A stretch of DNA of 64,000 nt from Skeletonema tropicum (taxonomy: Eukaryota; Bacillariophyta; Thalassiosirophyceae; Thalassiosirales; Thalassiosiraceae), in NCBI GenBank assembly GCA_037178625.1, contig CM074133.1, positions 2,170,001 through 2,234,000 on the forward strand, in the 5' to 3' direction. The notes beneath the pieces were generated by a model. It searched no databases. It saw nothing but the letters and a program-made list of their open reading frames with translations, and was not told the origin of the DNA. A program made the translations under genes and the position numbers. Shown here one piece after another: positions 1 through 10,868 of the stretch. How positions within the stretch are numbered: the stretch's first letter is position 1; the number at the start of each line of letters is the position of its first letter.

Positions 1-2712
1 AGAACCCGGCATACAGGCTTCGAAGCATTCAGAAATTCCAACTGGTGTGTCAATAGACTTGGAAGAGCAGAGACTCGTGATATCGTCAGTAGGCATGGAT
101 GGGCCATTGCTGTTACTGTTCACATCTAGTACGTCGTTTGGTTTCGCTCGCAAAACAAGACAATCAGAATAGAGAGCGCAAACATTCTCATTTCCATTGA
201 AACAACTCTTATCACCTAGACCAAGATCCACAAAGCAGCAAAGGCCGGCACTGCACGCATTGTGACATTTCATTCTAGCGTTGAACTCTCCTTTGGCGAT
301 AAGGTTGTAATTCTGGAACCCTGTGCAACTCTTTCTTATCTTGGCTAGGTCGGGAATCGGTATTGTTGGAGCAACGGGTGGGAGAGTAGTTGGTGGTGTC
401 GTCAAGGCCACTGATGCTTTGACAGTAGGAAGTGGTGTTGGTTCTCGTGTTGCGTCGTCGACTTGACCTGACGGCGAACTTGCAACGACCTTTTTCGTCG
501 GTGCCTGGGTTGTCGGTATTTCTGTTGCGGGCTGGAGCGTTGGTCGTCTTGTCGATGTACTCGGGGTGATCGACATGCTCGGAGAAAAGCTCATCATAGT
601 AAACTCAGACACGACTGTATCTTGCCAAAACCTTAAAGGTATGATGAGGTCACGACATGCATCAGCATAGTCTAGGCAAGAATTGTAGTTCTTTGGCGTG
701 CAGCTAGTCATGATGTATTCGTCAGTCTCTATACTTTGATATGCCCCATCTTGGTTAAGAAACAAGCCCTGATTGACGAGGTCGCTTTGGATTGTAGGAG
801 CAAAGCAACATTTTGAGGGGAGACAAAACTCTAAGCAGGTCAAAGTTTGCGAGCTGTTGTTTGCCGAAAGCTTCCTCGCACTAGCACCACTTCCGCAAAT
901 TTCGTCCCAATCACTGCCCTCGAAAAGCGAAACGGGCGCATCTGGGATTAAACCGTTAGATGCCCCCAGCCACGGGCGATACACAACATCGCAATGGGGT
1001 TTATACTGCCCGCATGCAAGTAATGAAGCTTCATTCGAATCATCGTAACATTTCTCACCCTCAAAATTTGAATAGCAGCACGCGGCTGCATTGCATGCAT
1101 TCTTACAGGCACTCAAACTTCCCGGTAAATTTGATGGACTACATCTACCTTCAATGTCTGACACTGGCTTTGATATGCAATCTTCGCACTCGGATGTAAA
1201 CTCAACGTCGTTTTCTACAGGTTTTTGTGTTTGCATTTGCTTTGACTTTGAGTCGTCATCTGACGACCGAGATGTTGTAATATAAACAACAACGACAACA
1301 ATAACAATTACTACAATGAGGCAAACCCCTGCGGCAACAAATATGCGACGTTTCTTCCTCTTGTCTGTTGAAAGTGAACCTTTATCAGTCGAGTTTTCAG
1401 CAGCATCATTCACATTCCGCGTAAATCCAAATCCATTGTCACTGCTTCCATTTAATAGACCCGTGGAAGGTTGTGCATGCGCAAACATGCTTTCTGGGGG
1501 ATTTTTGTTGAGTACTACGGGTCCCTGCTGTTCTGTGGTAATGATTTCGTTGTTGTGGCCAATACCGCCAACATTAGAATGTCGAAGAAGGGCGCTAACG
1601 TCAAAATTGACCCTGACGCCACCATCAACGGTGGAGCGGCGCCTTTGATTATGAATGAGAGGCGAAGAAAACCCGGGAATAGATTGACTATTCCGTTGCA
1701 ATTGAGCCTCGTTCAACGAAGATGAGTATGGTTTTGATTGTTGCCCACGATGTTGACGAACTCTGCCCAGCCTAGCTTGGCTGGTCTGACTATTCTGATT
1801 GGAGTTGAAACTAGCCCTAACGATACGTGCTTGATGATGCTGTGGCCTACTCTGGTTTGAGGGATGTCTACTATCACTTGAATCTTGGCTAGCGCGGCGG
1901 ATGTGCGGCATTTGATTGTTTCCCTTACTTAACCTCATGGGAGAAACTCTTATACTTTGACTTAACGTTGAGTATTTGCTGTCCCGGGATGAATTGCCAA
2001 CATCGCTATTATTGTTGTTATTGGGGTTCAAACGGTTTGCTTTAGAGTCGTCGCTGCTCATTTTTTGTGTAGTTGCCGATCGTGAATTAAGCTCTTTGAG
2101 ATACTCGTTCGATCCCAATGGTATCGTGTCAAAGTCATCATCTTCTTCCTCTTCTTCTTTCTTTGGTTCTAAAGATCTTGTCAGGCGAGTACTGCCTAGA
2201 CTTTGTGGCTGCTCATTTTGTCGTCGAGTTGGAATTAGACTTTGTGCCTGAATATTCTGCACCCTATTTGGACGCCGAGGTCTGAATGTAGTAAAACTAT
2301 TATTGTAAGCTCCTCCGTGTCCTCGTCGTTGTCTATTGATTTCTGGAGGGTCCCTCAATGAACGATGAATGTCGGAAAGAGATTGATTCAGTTGATCAGT
2401 TCCTCTAGAGGAGGAAGAAGAAGAGAATGATTTTTGCGGTGGTCGTCGAATGCTTCTTTTTGGAGCATATGATGAAATCTTTGCATTTGTAAGTCCATCA
2501 TTGTGACGAACCTGCTGTTGCAGTTGTTGCTGATAACCACGGAAAGTACCACTTCCTCCACTGTTTTGGAAATTACTACTACCTCCACTATTGTCACTTC
2601 CCCTCAGGCTCCCAAATCGGTAGCCCCCAGCCCCCTGGTCGGCTGAATCAACGGAATGTTGACTTCTATGATTAATCCGCTGAGAGTGCGGACTTTTCCG
2701 GCCCTGATTCAT
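1..2712 (-). CDS. Large single-pass membrane protein with Cys-rich extracellular repeats (3' end beyond window)
   Basis: I read this frame codon by codon. It is open from a single ATG at 2712 (in-frame stop at 2770-2772) to the left edge, giving 904 residues with no stop. Residues 1-455 are low complexity, rich in Ser, Asn, Gln and Arg with a Glu/Asp run, and are probably cytosolic. A basic KRKKRR stretch is followed by one hydrophobic segment at about 457-479 (IFVAAGVCLIVVIVIVVVVV). After it come at least three repeats of the form C-x3-C-x4-C-C-[YF], near residues 535, 623 and 813. A fourth begins at the window edge. A Thr/Pro/Ser-rich mucin-like linker separates repeats two and three. There is no signal peptide, so the segment is probably a signal anchor with the Cys-rich part outside. 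I do not recognise the family; a diatom cell-surface protein is an inference. Confidence 0.8.
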   Translation of the reverse strand, partial: MNQGRKSPHSQRINHRSQHSVDSADQGAGGYRFGSLRGSDNSGGSSNFQNSGGSGTFRGYQQQLQQQVRHNDGLTNAKISSYAPKRSIRRPPQKSFSSSSSSRGTDQLNQSLSDIHRSLRDPPEINRQRRGHGGAYNNSFTTFRPRRPNRVQNIQAQSLIPTRRQNEQPQSLGSTRLTRSLEPKKEEEEEDDDFDTIPLGSNEYLKELNSRSATTQKMSSDDSKANRLNPNNNNNSDVGNSSRDSKYSTLSQSIRVSPMRLSKGNNQMPHIRRASQDSSDSRHPSNQSRPQHHQARIVRASFNSNQNSQTSQARLGRVRQHRGQQSKPYSSSLNEAQLQRNSQSIPGFSSPLIHNQRRRSTVDGGVRVNFDVSALLRHSNVGGIGHNNEIITTEQQGPVVLNKNPPESMFAHAQPSTGLLNGSSDNGFGFTRNVNDAAENSTDKGSLSTDKRKKRRIFVAAGVCLIVVIVIVVVVVYITTSRSSDDDSKSKQMQTQKPVENDVEFTSECEDCISKPVSDIEGRCSPSNLPGSLSACKNACNAAACCYSNFEGEKCYDDSNEASLLACGQYKPHCDVVYRPWLGASNGLIPDAPVSLFEGSDWDEICGSGASARKLSANNSSQTLTCLEFCLPSKCCFAPTIQSDLVNQGLFLNQDGAYQSIETDEYIMTSCTPKNYNSCLDYADACRDLIIPLRFWQDTVVSEFTMMSFSPSMSITPSTSTRRPTLQPATEIPTTQAPTKKVVASSPSGQVDDATREPTPLPTVKASVALTTPPTTLPPVAPTIPIPDLAKIRKSCTGFQNYNLIAKGEFNARMKCHNACSAGLCCFVDLGLGDKSCFNGNENVCALYSDCLVLRAKPNDVLDVNSNSNGPSMPTDDITSLCSSKSIDTPVGISECFEACMPGS

Positions 2713-3584
2713 CTTTCTGCTGTTTTCATGTTTTGCAAAACCAAACTGCAGAAAACATTCATAGAATGTTCACTATCAGCTGTTTATATTGCCTGCGTGT
2801 CAACCTGCAACGCCCAGATCAAAACGAGATGGTGCAGGATTTGAAAGAAACCAAGGGCCATACAGATAGGACAGACTTGTCGCGGCACTCTGGATTTTAC
2901 CGACGCTGAAGGGAGCTGCTCTGATTGTTCTTCCGTGCAAGGAGAAGCTAGCAGTAACTGCAGTAGCATGCCTGATTATCGCTGGTGGTTGTTGGTGGTT
3001 GGTGCGTTTGTGTTGCTTGAGCGAGGTTTTTTTGTTTTTCTTATTTGTGGCCATTTGAGAAATGTCAAAACACGGACCTGGGTAGGTGGTCCCAGGGCTG
3101 AACTACTGAGTAACAGACTGTCTGCACTACCAGAAACCCTGAAATAAGAGTGTGAATGAAAGAGTGAATGTAAGAGAGAGTTTATTCTCACAATTCATGT
3201 GTACAATAAGTATACTCTTGAGCTGGAGGCTCTTTGCATTGAAAACAGTGACATTGTATACAAGATTCAAGCAAACTGAATCTGCAACTACAATGCAATG
3301 GAGAATGGAGTTAGCACATGATATGAAAACAACTGCAAATCTATGACAAGTCATTGTGGATCCATGAAGCAGAAGCTAACAGAAGCAATGAAACAACACT
3401 GATGCTCAGGGTTTCAACTGCGACACAATCATGCTTATCATATCCATGCTGGATGCGAGAAGCCACAATCCCAAAATGAGACAAAACAGCAACATTCCCT
3501 CCCATCCTCAAATAAAGTGTAGGTATTGTACATGTACTTATGGTACCATCCAGAACACAGAAACAGCGAAAAAAATACTAAAGC
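2713..3584. other. Intergenic region, no gene seen
   Basis: This 870-base spacer lies between the start of the membrane-protein gene and the tRNA-Pro gene. Short reading frames occur on both strands, but none has a recognisable domain, targeting peptide or splice signals. It presumably holds the promoter of the leftward membrane-protein gene. Confidence 0.5.
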
Positions 3585-3656
3585 GGTCCGTTCCGGGGTT
3601 TGAACCCGGGACCTCCTGCACCCGAAGCAGGAATCATACCACTAGACCAAACGGAC
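3585..3656 (-). tRNA. tRNA-Pro (anticodon CGG)
   Basis: The minus strand folds as a normal tRNA. The acceptor stem GTCCGTT/AACGGAC pairs perfectly. The anticodon stem CCTGC/GCAGG encloses the loop TTCGGGT, so the anticodon is CGG, reading CCG proline codons. The T arm is CCGGG TTCAAAC CCCGG, matching the B box. There is no intron and no encoded CCA. The gene is contiguous and conventional, unlike the two permuted tRNA-Arg genes elsewhere in the window. Confidence 0.93.
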
Positions 3657-3862
3657 GTCAAGATGGTGGACGAAATTATATCACATCATCGCAACATTTG
3701 TTTTTGCATGAGCATGTTGCTGTGAAAATCAGCGCCACAATAAACCACGAACTTCCATGGACATCGATCAGCTCGGTATCGTTTCAACATCGACACCTAC
3801 CCTCTTTCTTTGTAACTCACTTGTATACACCCACCAACTACATACTGTCGCCCTAAATTCAA

Positions 3863-4789
3863 ATGAAGGTTTTTCTACGCTACGAAGATAACGAAGATGA
3901 GTCAAAACACAAGACTCTGAAAAATCACATTGCCCAAGAGTTGGAAGAATGGACCAACGTCTCGACTCTTGGACCAGTTTGTGGAATCGTACAATGGGGG
4001 GAAATCATGGACAATCAAATCCTCTTGAATCTGAAGGTATGCACTTAGCTCTTCGTCGGTCTTCTGACAATGATGACACAGCCACTACGTCGCTTGAAGA
4101 TTTACCATCCGATGGGATCATAATTGAAACAATTGCCGATCGTGATGACGTCTTTGTCTGCCACGGCCCATCACGTACCGTAAAAGAAATAAATGACGAA
4201 CGACAAGCAAAATTGGACCAAGAAAAGGAGGCGCAGAAAAATTTGTCCAAGTGCGTTCACTTTGGATGCAATCAGCGTTTTCCGAAGGGTGGGCCCTATC
4301 CCGATTGTAAATATCATAGTGGGCCACCTGTATTTCATGAGACAGCTAAGTTTTGGAGCTGCTGTCCTAATAAAAAGGCGTACGATTGGGATGGATTTCA
4401 AACTTTACCAGCATGCCAGACAGGAAAGTGTACTGATGTGAAGGACGAAGACAACAATCAGAAGCAATTTTTAGGAGGTTGTGACTTGCGTGAAGAAATG
4501 AATGGACCAAAGCTGAAAAGTATTGACGATTTCAATGCCGCCGCTGCAGCTGGTGGGAGCGAAGGTGCATCCAGTTCTGGAACGCCTACGCTAGTGTACT
4601 GGGGGAGCTTGGAGTGGAGAACTGAGCTGTTTGATCAAGTATTGGAAGGAGTAAAAAAGGAAGAGAATGACAAAGAATGGTCTTCAGGAAGGTGATGCAA
4701 AGGTTGTTGATGAGGCGACAAAAAATCTTGGATTGAAGTTGAAAAAGGCGATGAAGGCTATTGCAGTTGAGCAACTTCGAATCAGTTGA
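3863..4789 (+). CDS. CHORD zinc-binding domain protein (reading frame broken by three single-base shifts)
   Basis: The conceptual product is 307 residues. It opens with MKVFLRYED, a small beta-rich N-terminal domain. It then carries one CHORD module at about 130-190 (CVHFGCNQRFPKGGPYPDC, then FHETAKFWSCCP and the last Cys pair), whose Cys and His ligands bind two zinc ions. CHORD proteins act as HSP90/SGT1 partners. The C-terminal segment ends in KLKKAMKAIAVEQ. Three extra bases must be skipped: one in an A5 run at 3920-3924, one in a G6 run at 3996-4001, and one between about 4653 and 4679. With them removed the length is an exact multiple of three and the family sequence reads through. The last shift site is the least certain. 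Sequencing error is likelier than a pseudogene, because all codons between the shifts stay conserved. Confidence 0.85.
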
Positions 4790-5236
4790 TGTGGCATTTT
4801 CATCATGATGAGCAATTACGAGCGTAAAGTTCTTCATATGACAGTTCATAGTCAAGTCAATTATCATCTATTGATAATTTTATGACTATGCACCATATGA
4901 CAAGTACTTCAAGCAATAACCATACATGAATAATAATAATAAATGAACCCTTGCAGTGGAAGAACCAGAGAACGGTGAGAGCTAGAGCTTCCCACGCAGG
5001 CACATCGCCGTTGGAATGGAATGATGGACGGAACTCGAAGAACGAAGCTTTTCTCTTTTCTCCTATCCTTTTCCCGTCTTTCCCCAAGAAGCAACATCCC
5101 CGTCCAAAAGATCCATCGCATCCAAGATCCATCCAACAACAAAAAACAAAAAAGCGAGCGCCATCGCTCGCGTCCATCGTCCAAGCACACAAACCAAGCG
5201 CCAAGCTCATCGAAAGCAATAAGAAGTACCATAACG

Positions 5237-6841
5237 ATGCGCAGTGCAAATACTCGCTGGCGGATTCTCTCCCTTGTATTCTTGGTAGTGGTGGTGGTGA
5301 CAGGATTGTTAGCGGTGGCGGCGACAAAAGAAGCCGAGGGAGAGTGTAATGCAAATGACGGATCTTGTGCCGCAGATATGGATATTGAACCTGCTGAGGA
5401 GCTTACCAAATGTAAGGACACCGACGATGAGTGTAAACGTTGGGCAAGCTCGGGAGAGGTGAGCCGATATCGTTTTTGATGGTGTAGAAGTTGTTGGAAT
5501 CTCTGTGAGTTTTCGTTTCGCATCTTTTCTTCTCGTCTAATTCTTACTGCTGTGGGTTTCAGTGCGATGCTAATCCAAAATACATGCTAGGTGAGCCTTA
5601 CGTCACTGAAAAACTTGTTGCAACACAACTGTTTTCTTCATCAGTATCTAAAATGCTGTACAATCGTTTCAGTGAACTGTGCTCTTTCTTGCAATTCTTG
5701 CCCAAAGCAGCGAGTTATCTCAGCGGAGGAAAAGCAATTATTGGAGAGAGTTTCAAAGTTTGGTAGCAAGCAAAGAGTGGAAGGGGACACATACGAAGAT
5801 ACACTGGAGGTTATTCGAAAGACTGTCGCATACATGGAAAATGATGTACATGGTCCCAACGCCAAGCACCAATTACCAGAGGAAATTCTAGGAGAATGTT
5901 ACAACAGAGAAGACCTTTGCGCATTTTGGGCGGCCATCGGAGAGTGCGAGGCCAACGTCGCTTTTATGACAACGAAATGCAGCCCGTCTTGTCAATCCTG
6001 CGATCAAATCGATTTTACTGCTAGATGTCCTCCGTTGGATGACGTTGATCCAGCATTGAAACCTGGCGAGTTAAATTCCATGTTTCAGCGTATCGTGGCA
6101 ACTGCCCCAGGGAATCAGACGGGGGATGTAGAACTTGAGGAGAATATGACAAACTATTCCGTCGTGGTGCATTCAAGACCAGAACCGTTTGAAGGAGAGC
6201 CAAGCCGTAAGCGTGACATGGAACAGCCGCCGTGGATAATCACTTTCGAAGATTTCTTGACAGAAGAAGAGTGCAAACATTTGATTAAGATGGGCTACAA
6301 TTCAAAGTATGAGAGGAGTAAAGATGTTGGACAAAGGCTGACAGATGGAAGCTATGATGCAGTAGAGAGTCTAACTCGCACAAGCGAAAATGCATGGTGT
6401 AGCGAACGCAATGATTGTCGCAAAGACGAAATTGTGCTAAAAATACATGACCGGATGGCCAAGGTCACAGGTATTCCTGCTGGAAATTCAGAGGATTTGC
6501 AAATACTGAAATATGATATGGGTCAATTTTATCGGCCCCATCACGATTACATTCCTCACCAGAAAGACCGTCAATGCGGCCCGCGGATCTTGACGTTCTT
6601 TCTGTATCTAAGTGATGTTATCGAAGGTGGCGCAACCAACTTTGTTGGGCTGAAACTACCAGTGAAACCGAAGTTAGGTCGAGCTTTACTTTGGCCAAGT
6701 GTGTTGGATAGCAACCCAATGATGAAAGATCCAAGAACTGATCATGAAGCACAGGATGTTGTCGAAGGGACAAAGTTCGGAGCAAATGCCTGGATTCATA
6801 TGTATGATTACGTGGGACCTCATGAAAGAGGATGTACATAA
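5237..6841 (+). CDS. Prolyl 4-hydroxylase with two ShK-type domains
   Basis: Three exons: 5237-5458, 5563-5590 and 5673-6841. Both introns are GT-AG (104 and 82 nt), and the 472-residue product joins in frame. A signal peptide (residues about 8-30) sends it to the ER. Two six-Cys ShK-type modules follow: one assembled across all three exons (CKDTDDEC to CNSC) and one near residues 150-190 (CYNREDLC to CQSC). The C-terminal P4Hc domain carries the iron ligands in YRPHHDYIPH (H-x-D) and the distal His in DHEAQ, with the 2-oxoglutarate lysine in EGTKFGAN. It should hydroxylate peptidyl proline in the secretory pathway, with Fe(II), 2-oxoglutarate and ascorbate. Algal P4Hs modify Hyp-rich wall proteins; the substrate here is unknown. 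The ATG at 5237 is chosen because the signal peptide starts there; longer upstream reading is 5' UTR. Confidence 0.93.
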
Positions 6842-6863
6842 AAAGCAATAGATCCAGGACAAG

Positions 6864-8321
6864 TTATAAGCCTAATACTTCCTTATCAACATCTGTTGGG
6901 TCTATTGATCTCAGAAAGAAACGACCGCTGAAATCTTTTTCGCGGCAGTGCACGTTGGAGTCACCTGCTTGATCAATTTCTGTCCAGAGGGGTCTCACAA
7001 GACTGGGATCTATCACCTGATTGGTTGCGGCGTCCCTATGCATCGTGACGGTGTTTTCGTTGAATGAAATAGGCTTGAACTCGTCTAGCAATGAGGAACG
7101 AAACGGCACGTTAGGTCCAATTGTCAAACTTTGTGACGTTTCGTCTGGAACTGTTAAGGTCACCTCTTTCCAAAACCCCATCATGAGCGTGACTCTGGAG
7201 CATTCATCTTCGTCTTCGCTCAAGGCTTCTGACGGTATTCCTGGCACAACTGCATGTAATAATGAACCATGAAATGCAACCAGCCGATTCAGCCGAGGAT
7301 AGCATAGCCAGCCTTCATTACTTCTACTGCCTACAAAGGACTGATTACAGACAAGCGTTGGTGCACCGTCTCCAAGCCTACCGCATCTATCACACGTTTT
7401 TGTTTCGTTCGGTACGCTGATTGTCAAAACACAAGATACAATTGGACAAATATCTTTCATCATGCTCAAATCTTCTTCTTTGTTAGTAATATTCCTTTTC
7501 TCTGAACAGATTTCAACCTTTTGTCTTTTACTTCCTCTTATTGTTGAGTTGCATTCATCTTTGTGTCGTTGCTTGAGTTTATGCAACCTTATCTCGTCCA
7601 TATCATAATGCAGTTGATGTTGTGCATCCGGAGGGCGGCGATGTGACCAAACTTCTGCACTTGATGCAGACAAAACTGACGGGAAATGTTTTGACAGTGA
7701 ATGCTTTACAATGATAGCCACTTGTTCTATAAGTGAGCATGCTTTGTCTATGCATTTGGTATAAGTCAGCTCTGTACTTATGGGAAGTGGTACATTGTGG
7801 CTTGCAAAAATGCGTCGTGTGCCTCCTTCGCCTTCGTTAATTGTTTTACTATAGAAATTTGTCCAGTATTGTGAATTGGGTCTGAAGGAGTGCCGCAGAG
7901 CATCAAATAACGGCTGAGGTAGGATGTTATCAATCATTAACAGCGGCAGTTTTGATTCTTCATTTGTTTTCAATTTGCAGCTGGACTTGTCAACTTCGCA
8001 TTCACAAGCAGGGTACCCAAATGCTTTAGTCGACAACCTCATTCTATACCCGAGCTTCATCAGTATCTCATCAGCTTCTCTTTCACTTCTTTGATTACTA
8101 CATCGTCCACCTGTTTGTAGCAACAGCAATGCCAACTGATAGGACGCCATTTCCCGCAGTTGATGCGTCATTTGATGCTCTGTATCGGTCGTAGCTTTCT
8201 CACCGGCATCTGCATTACAGTTCAAGATAACAACTCGCAACACAGCAATAGAGCCATCTATATCTCGTTCCAGACGAAGGGATTGAGCCTCCATCAGCAG
8301 GCTTTGGGTCATGAGCGACAT
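6864..8321 (-). CDS. Putative 2-oxoglutarate/Fe(II)-dependent oxygenase
   Basis: 485 residues from the ATG at 8321. The frame is open upstream to 8573, but that extension is Cys/Ser-rich and unlike a protein start. The N-terminal 80 residues look helical and TPR-like. The C-terminal half resembles a double-stranded beta-helix dioxygenase. LHYDMDE supplies an H-x-D pair, HGSLLHAVVPG a distal His, and RVTLMMGFW the Arg that would hold 2-oxoglutarate. A Cys-x2-Cys pair (TCDRCG) lies between the two halves of the core. The gene converges on the prolyl hydroxylase with only 22 bp between stop codons, so the two share a terminator region. Substrate is unknown, and identification rests on motif order rather than a full family match. 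Confidence 0.72.
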   Translation of the reverse strand: MSLMTQSLLMEAQSLRLERDIDGSIAVLRVVILNCNADAGEKATTDTEHQMTHQLREMASYQLALLLLQTGGRCSNQRSEREADEILMKLGYRMRLSTKAFGYPACECEVDKSSCKLKTNEESKLPLLMIDNILPQPLFDALRHSFRPNSQYWTNFYSKTINEGEGGTRRIFASHNVPLPISTELTYTKCIDKACSLIEQVAIIVKHSLSKHFPSVLSASSAEVWSHRRPPDAQHQLHYDMDEIRLHKLKQRHKDECNSTIRGSKRQKVEICSEKRNITNKEEDLSMMKDICPIVSCVLTISVPNETKTCDRCGRLGDGAPTLVCNQSFVGSRSNEGWLCYPRLNRLVAFHGSLLHAVVPGIPSEALSEDEDECSRVTLMMGFWKEVTLTVPDETSQSLTIGPNVPFRSSLLDEFKPISFNENTVTMHRDAATNQVIDPSLVRPLWTEIDQAGDSNVHCREKDFSGRFFLRSIDPTDVDKEVLGL

Positions 8322-8648
8322 GATAGCAGAGGCGAAATGGAACCGACACAGAAAGCAGGGTGATGGATCTAGAAGATAGTGATGGATGCAAGAAGTCGCC
8401 GTCGGACGCGAGGGTAGGAGACAAAGGCATTCGCATCGGCATGGACATAATAAAGAAATATGAAAAGATACTGCGCGCCAAAAAATCAGTGAGTCACTCT
8501 CATTTCTCACTCTCGTCACTCTCGACATGTCGATCTTCCGCCCACAGCCACAGTTGGTGCATGAATGTTGCATCGATGTTCAGCCTAGCAAATAAGTAGA
8601 GATAGTCGAGTATCTACTCTCTAGTAGTATTTATTTGTAGCCGAAGCC

Positions 8649-10138
8649 ATGATGTCATCATCCATTGCATTAATCCTTGTCTGCATCTCGTGCAGCTTGG
8701 TCGGTTCTCTGGCATTTTCATCACGGGCGTCTCCTTCAATTTTAACATCCTGGTCGTCATCGGCAGCGCATATAATTGAGCACCTCGTAGCACCTCCTCC
8801 GCTGCAGGTTACTTCATTAGAGGAACTAACCAATACCTGTATTCCTGGCCCTGATGGTGTAGATATATTAGCATACAAATCAACAAACACGAATTGTGAT
8901 GGGAAGAATACAATCATTCTACTACACGAATTTTTCGGTCTGAATCCATCGATTGTGGAAAAGGCAGAGTTGCTGGCAAACGATTTGGGATGCACCGTTA
9001 TTGCCCCAGACACATTCCGAGGGACTGTGAACTGATTTCATCCCCAAGGCCATATGGCTTGCACTAAGTACACCGCAAGATAGAGTGAACGATGACTTGG
9101 ATGCTGTCTGTAGATATATTGGATTCCAAGAAGATGGTGGCAGGCAATGATGACAGTGCGAAGAAGTTAGCTGTCGTTGGATTTTGCTATGGGGGTGGCA
9201 AGGCTATTAGGTACACAACACAACGGAAACAGGATGCTGCTACAGTCGTGTTTTATGGATCACCTGTTACTGATGTCAATGAATTGCAAAAGTTGAACGC
9301 TCCTGTTTGTGGAGTTTTTGGTAATCAAGACGCACAATTTCCTTCCAGTCTCCTTGACAAGTTTCAATCCAGTCTGGACGATGCTGGGGTCGATAACGAT
9401 ATTCGTGTATATGACGGTGTAGGGCATGCGTTTTGGAAAGACGCAAGTCAGATCGAGAGAGGCGATCAACCTCAAGCGGATGCATACAACCAATGTACAA
9501 CGTTTCTTAGAGAGTTCTTCTCTTCCTCAACACGGCGTGTAGTCGATGCAACAAAGACAGCAGCAATAAAATCAAGGTTTCTAGATTCACTCGATCGCTC
9601 TTACGATCTCAACAAAGGAAGCAAAGAAAGAACTGGATTGTTGAATGATTTGATTCTGAACGGAGATAGTATTGAACATCCCGGAAGTCAAGAAAGCTTT
9701 ATGCCCGTTGCGCCTGGTCGATGGCGAGTCGTCTACGCACCACACATGACAACCATGTCGGGTTTGGCTGGTGGAGAATTTTCGGTGCAATACGATCTAA
9801 ACAATGATGGAACAATTGTCAGCCATGCTAAATGCAACTTTCCGTTCTTCAAAGGATTCTTGTCAGTTAGTGGAACGTATGATTCCGTCAACGACAAAGT
9901 ATGCCGCGTAGATTTTGATGAGGCATGGGTCAAGGCCAGTAGCAATGAGAATGAGGAACCATATCCCAATATACAAAGTGTCCCTGATTCAATATTGAAG
10001 TCACTTATTAGAACACTTGGGAAAGCAGCATTCATAGAAGCCTTCGCTGTCTTTCCTATCTCTTTCCTCGACTCAGAGACCATTGTATTTGACTTCGAGT
10101 TGCTTGGAACAAGAATATGTGCAAGAAAGGAACAATAA
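8649..10138 (+). CDS. Plastid-targeted dienelactone hydrolase fused to a PAP/fibrillin-like domain
   Basis: The product is 495 residues once two extra bases are skipped, at about 9030 and about 9113-9120. It starts with a signal peptide ending SLVGSLAFSS, a diatom plastid-import motif. Residues 45-290 are a dienelactone hydrolase alpha/beta fold. The nucleophile Cys is in VGFCYGGG, the Asp in GNQDAQFP and the His in GVGHAFWK. The C-terminal 200 residues match the plastid lipid-associated (PAP/fibrillin) pattern, with SRFLDSLDRSYDLNKGS, then PGRWRVVYAP and a terminal LLGTRICARKE. That tail is clearly paralogous to the gene at 12.1-13.2 kb. The hydrolase presumably cleaves a lactone or ester associated with thylakoid or plastoglobule lipids; this role is inferred from the fusion. 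The length becomes an exact multiple of three after correction. Confidence 0.87.
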
Positions 10139-10187
10139 ATGTTAATGTTAAGACAATAATATAACAGAAATTTCATTAACAATTATC

Positions 10188-10868
10188 CTACGATTCGTTT
10201 TCTTTCGGTGTAGGAGTTGAGTCTTTGTCTACATATACAACATGCTTTCTGGTCTCTGTAGCTATTTTTGAGGCAGGATTGACGAAAACATAGTCTGATG
10301 CATTAGCTTGATTCTCTTGACACTTCTTGCAATACGATTTCACACTTTTTGTGTACTTCTTAGCATCTTCGACTCCTCTTTCTGCTTCCTTCAGTTCTTT
10401 TGCCGCCGCCTCAACGTTTGCCCTTGCTCTATCCAACCTCATTTTAGCAAGCGTCTCATATTTCAAAGCTGCATCTATGGCAATGATATCATGTTCTCCA
10501 CCGACAACACGGGGAGAAGCTCTTTTTCTTGAATTGTTAGTATGCGCCCATCTGAACGTTTTACTTATCTTCAGCTGAAGGCAACTTTTCATCTGCCGCA
10601 TCCTCTTTTTTCTTTGTGTATTGATCCAAGTGTTGACTGAAACCTTGAATCCTGTAATAAGCAGATAATTATGTTAGTGATATGGTATGGCTTTGACAGG
10701 ATGAACATGGATATTTCAACAACACTTGCCTTCTCGGAAGATGATACTGAGCACGACTCGAATCGGAAACGAGCACGGTTTAGCGAAGAGCTGTGATCCA
10801 TATCTCCATCCAAGGCTAACAGTTACACTCACTGCTGATGTGAAGTAGTTGGTATAAGTGCTCAGCAT
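10188..10868 (-). CDS. Small coiled-coil protein of unknown function, four exons including a 17-nt micro-exon
   Basis: My model has exons 10833-10868, 10730-10746, 10565-10651 and 10188-10527, for 159 residues. Phases fit at every junction. Intron 1 starts GTGAGT. Intron 2 is a GC-AG intron (AAG|GCAAGT). Intron 3 is only 37 nt and contains a textbook TACTAAC branch site. The protein reads MLSTYTNYFTSA, then HLDQYTKKKEDAADEK and a helical charged stretch around residues 70-115. It ends with a Lys/Pro-rich tail. I recognise no domain. Only the last two exons are strongly supported; exons 1 and 2 depend on the non-canonical intron. The 3' end faces the lipid-domain gene ending at 10138. Confidence 0.55.

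Noticed and set aside
2388..3354. Several 60-90-residue frames around 2.4-3.3 kb
   Set aside because: The left ones overlap the large minus-strand frame in other phases; the rest have no supporting feature.
3863..4789. Programmed +1 frameshifting as a common mechanism for the broken genes
   Set aside because: The shift sites share no slippery sequence; they fall mostly in homopolymers, and some are in the opposite direction.
4857..5523. Minus-strand frames of 165 and 204 residues
   Set aside because: They are antisense to the 5' part of the prolyl hydroxylase gene and have no domain; the plus-strand signal peptide and splice sites explain the region.
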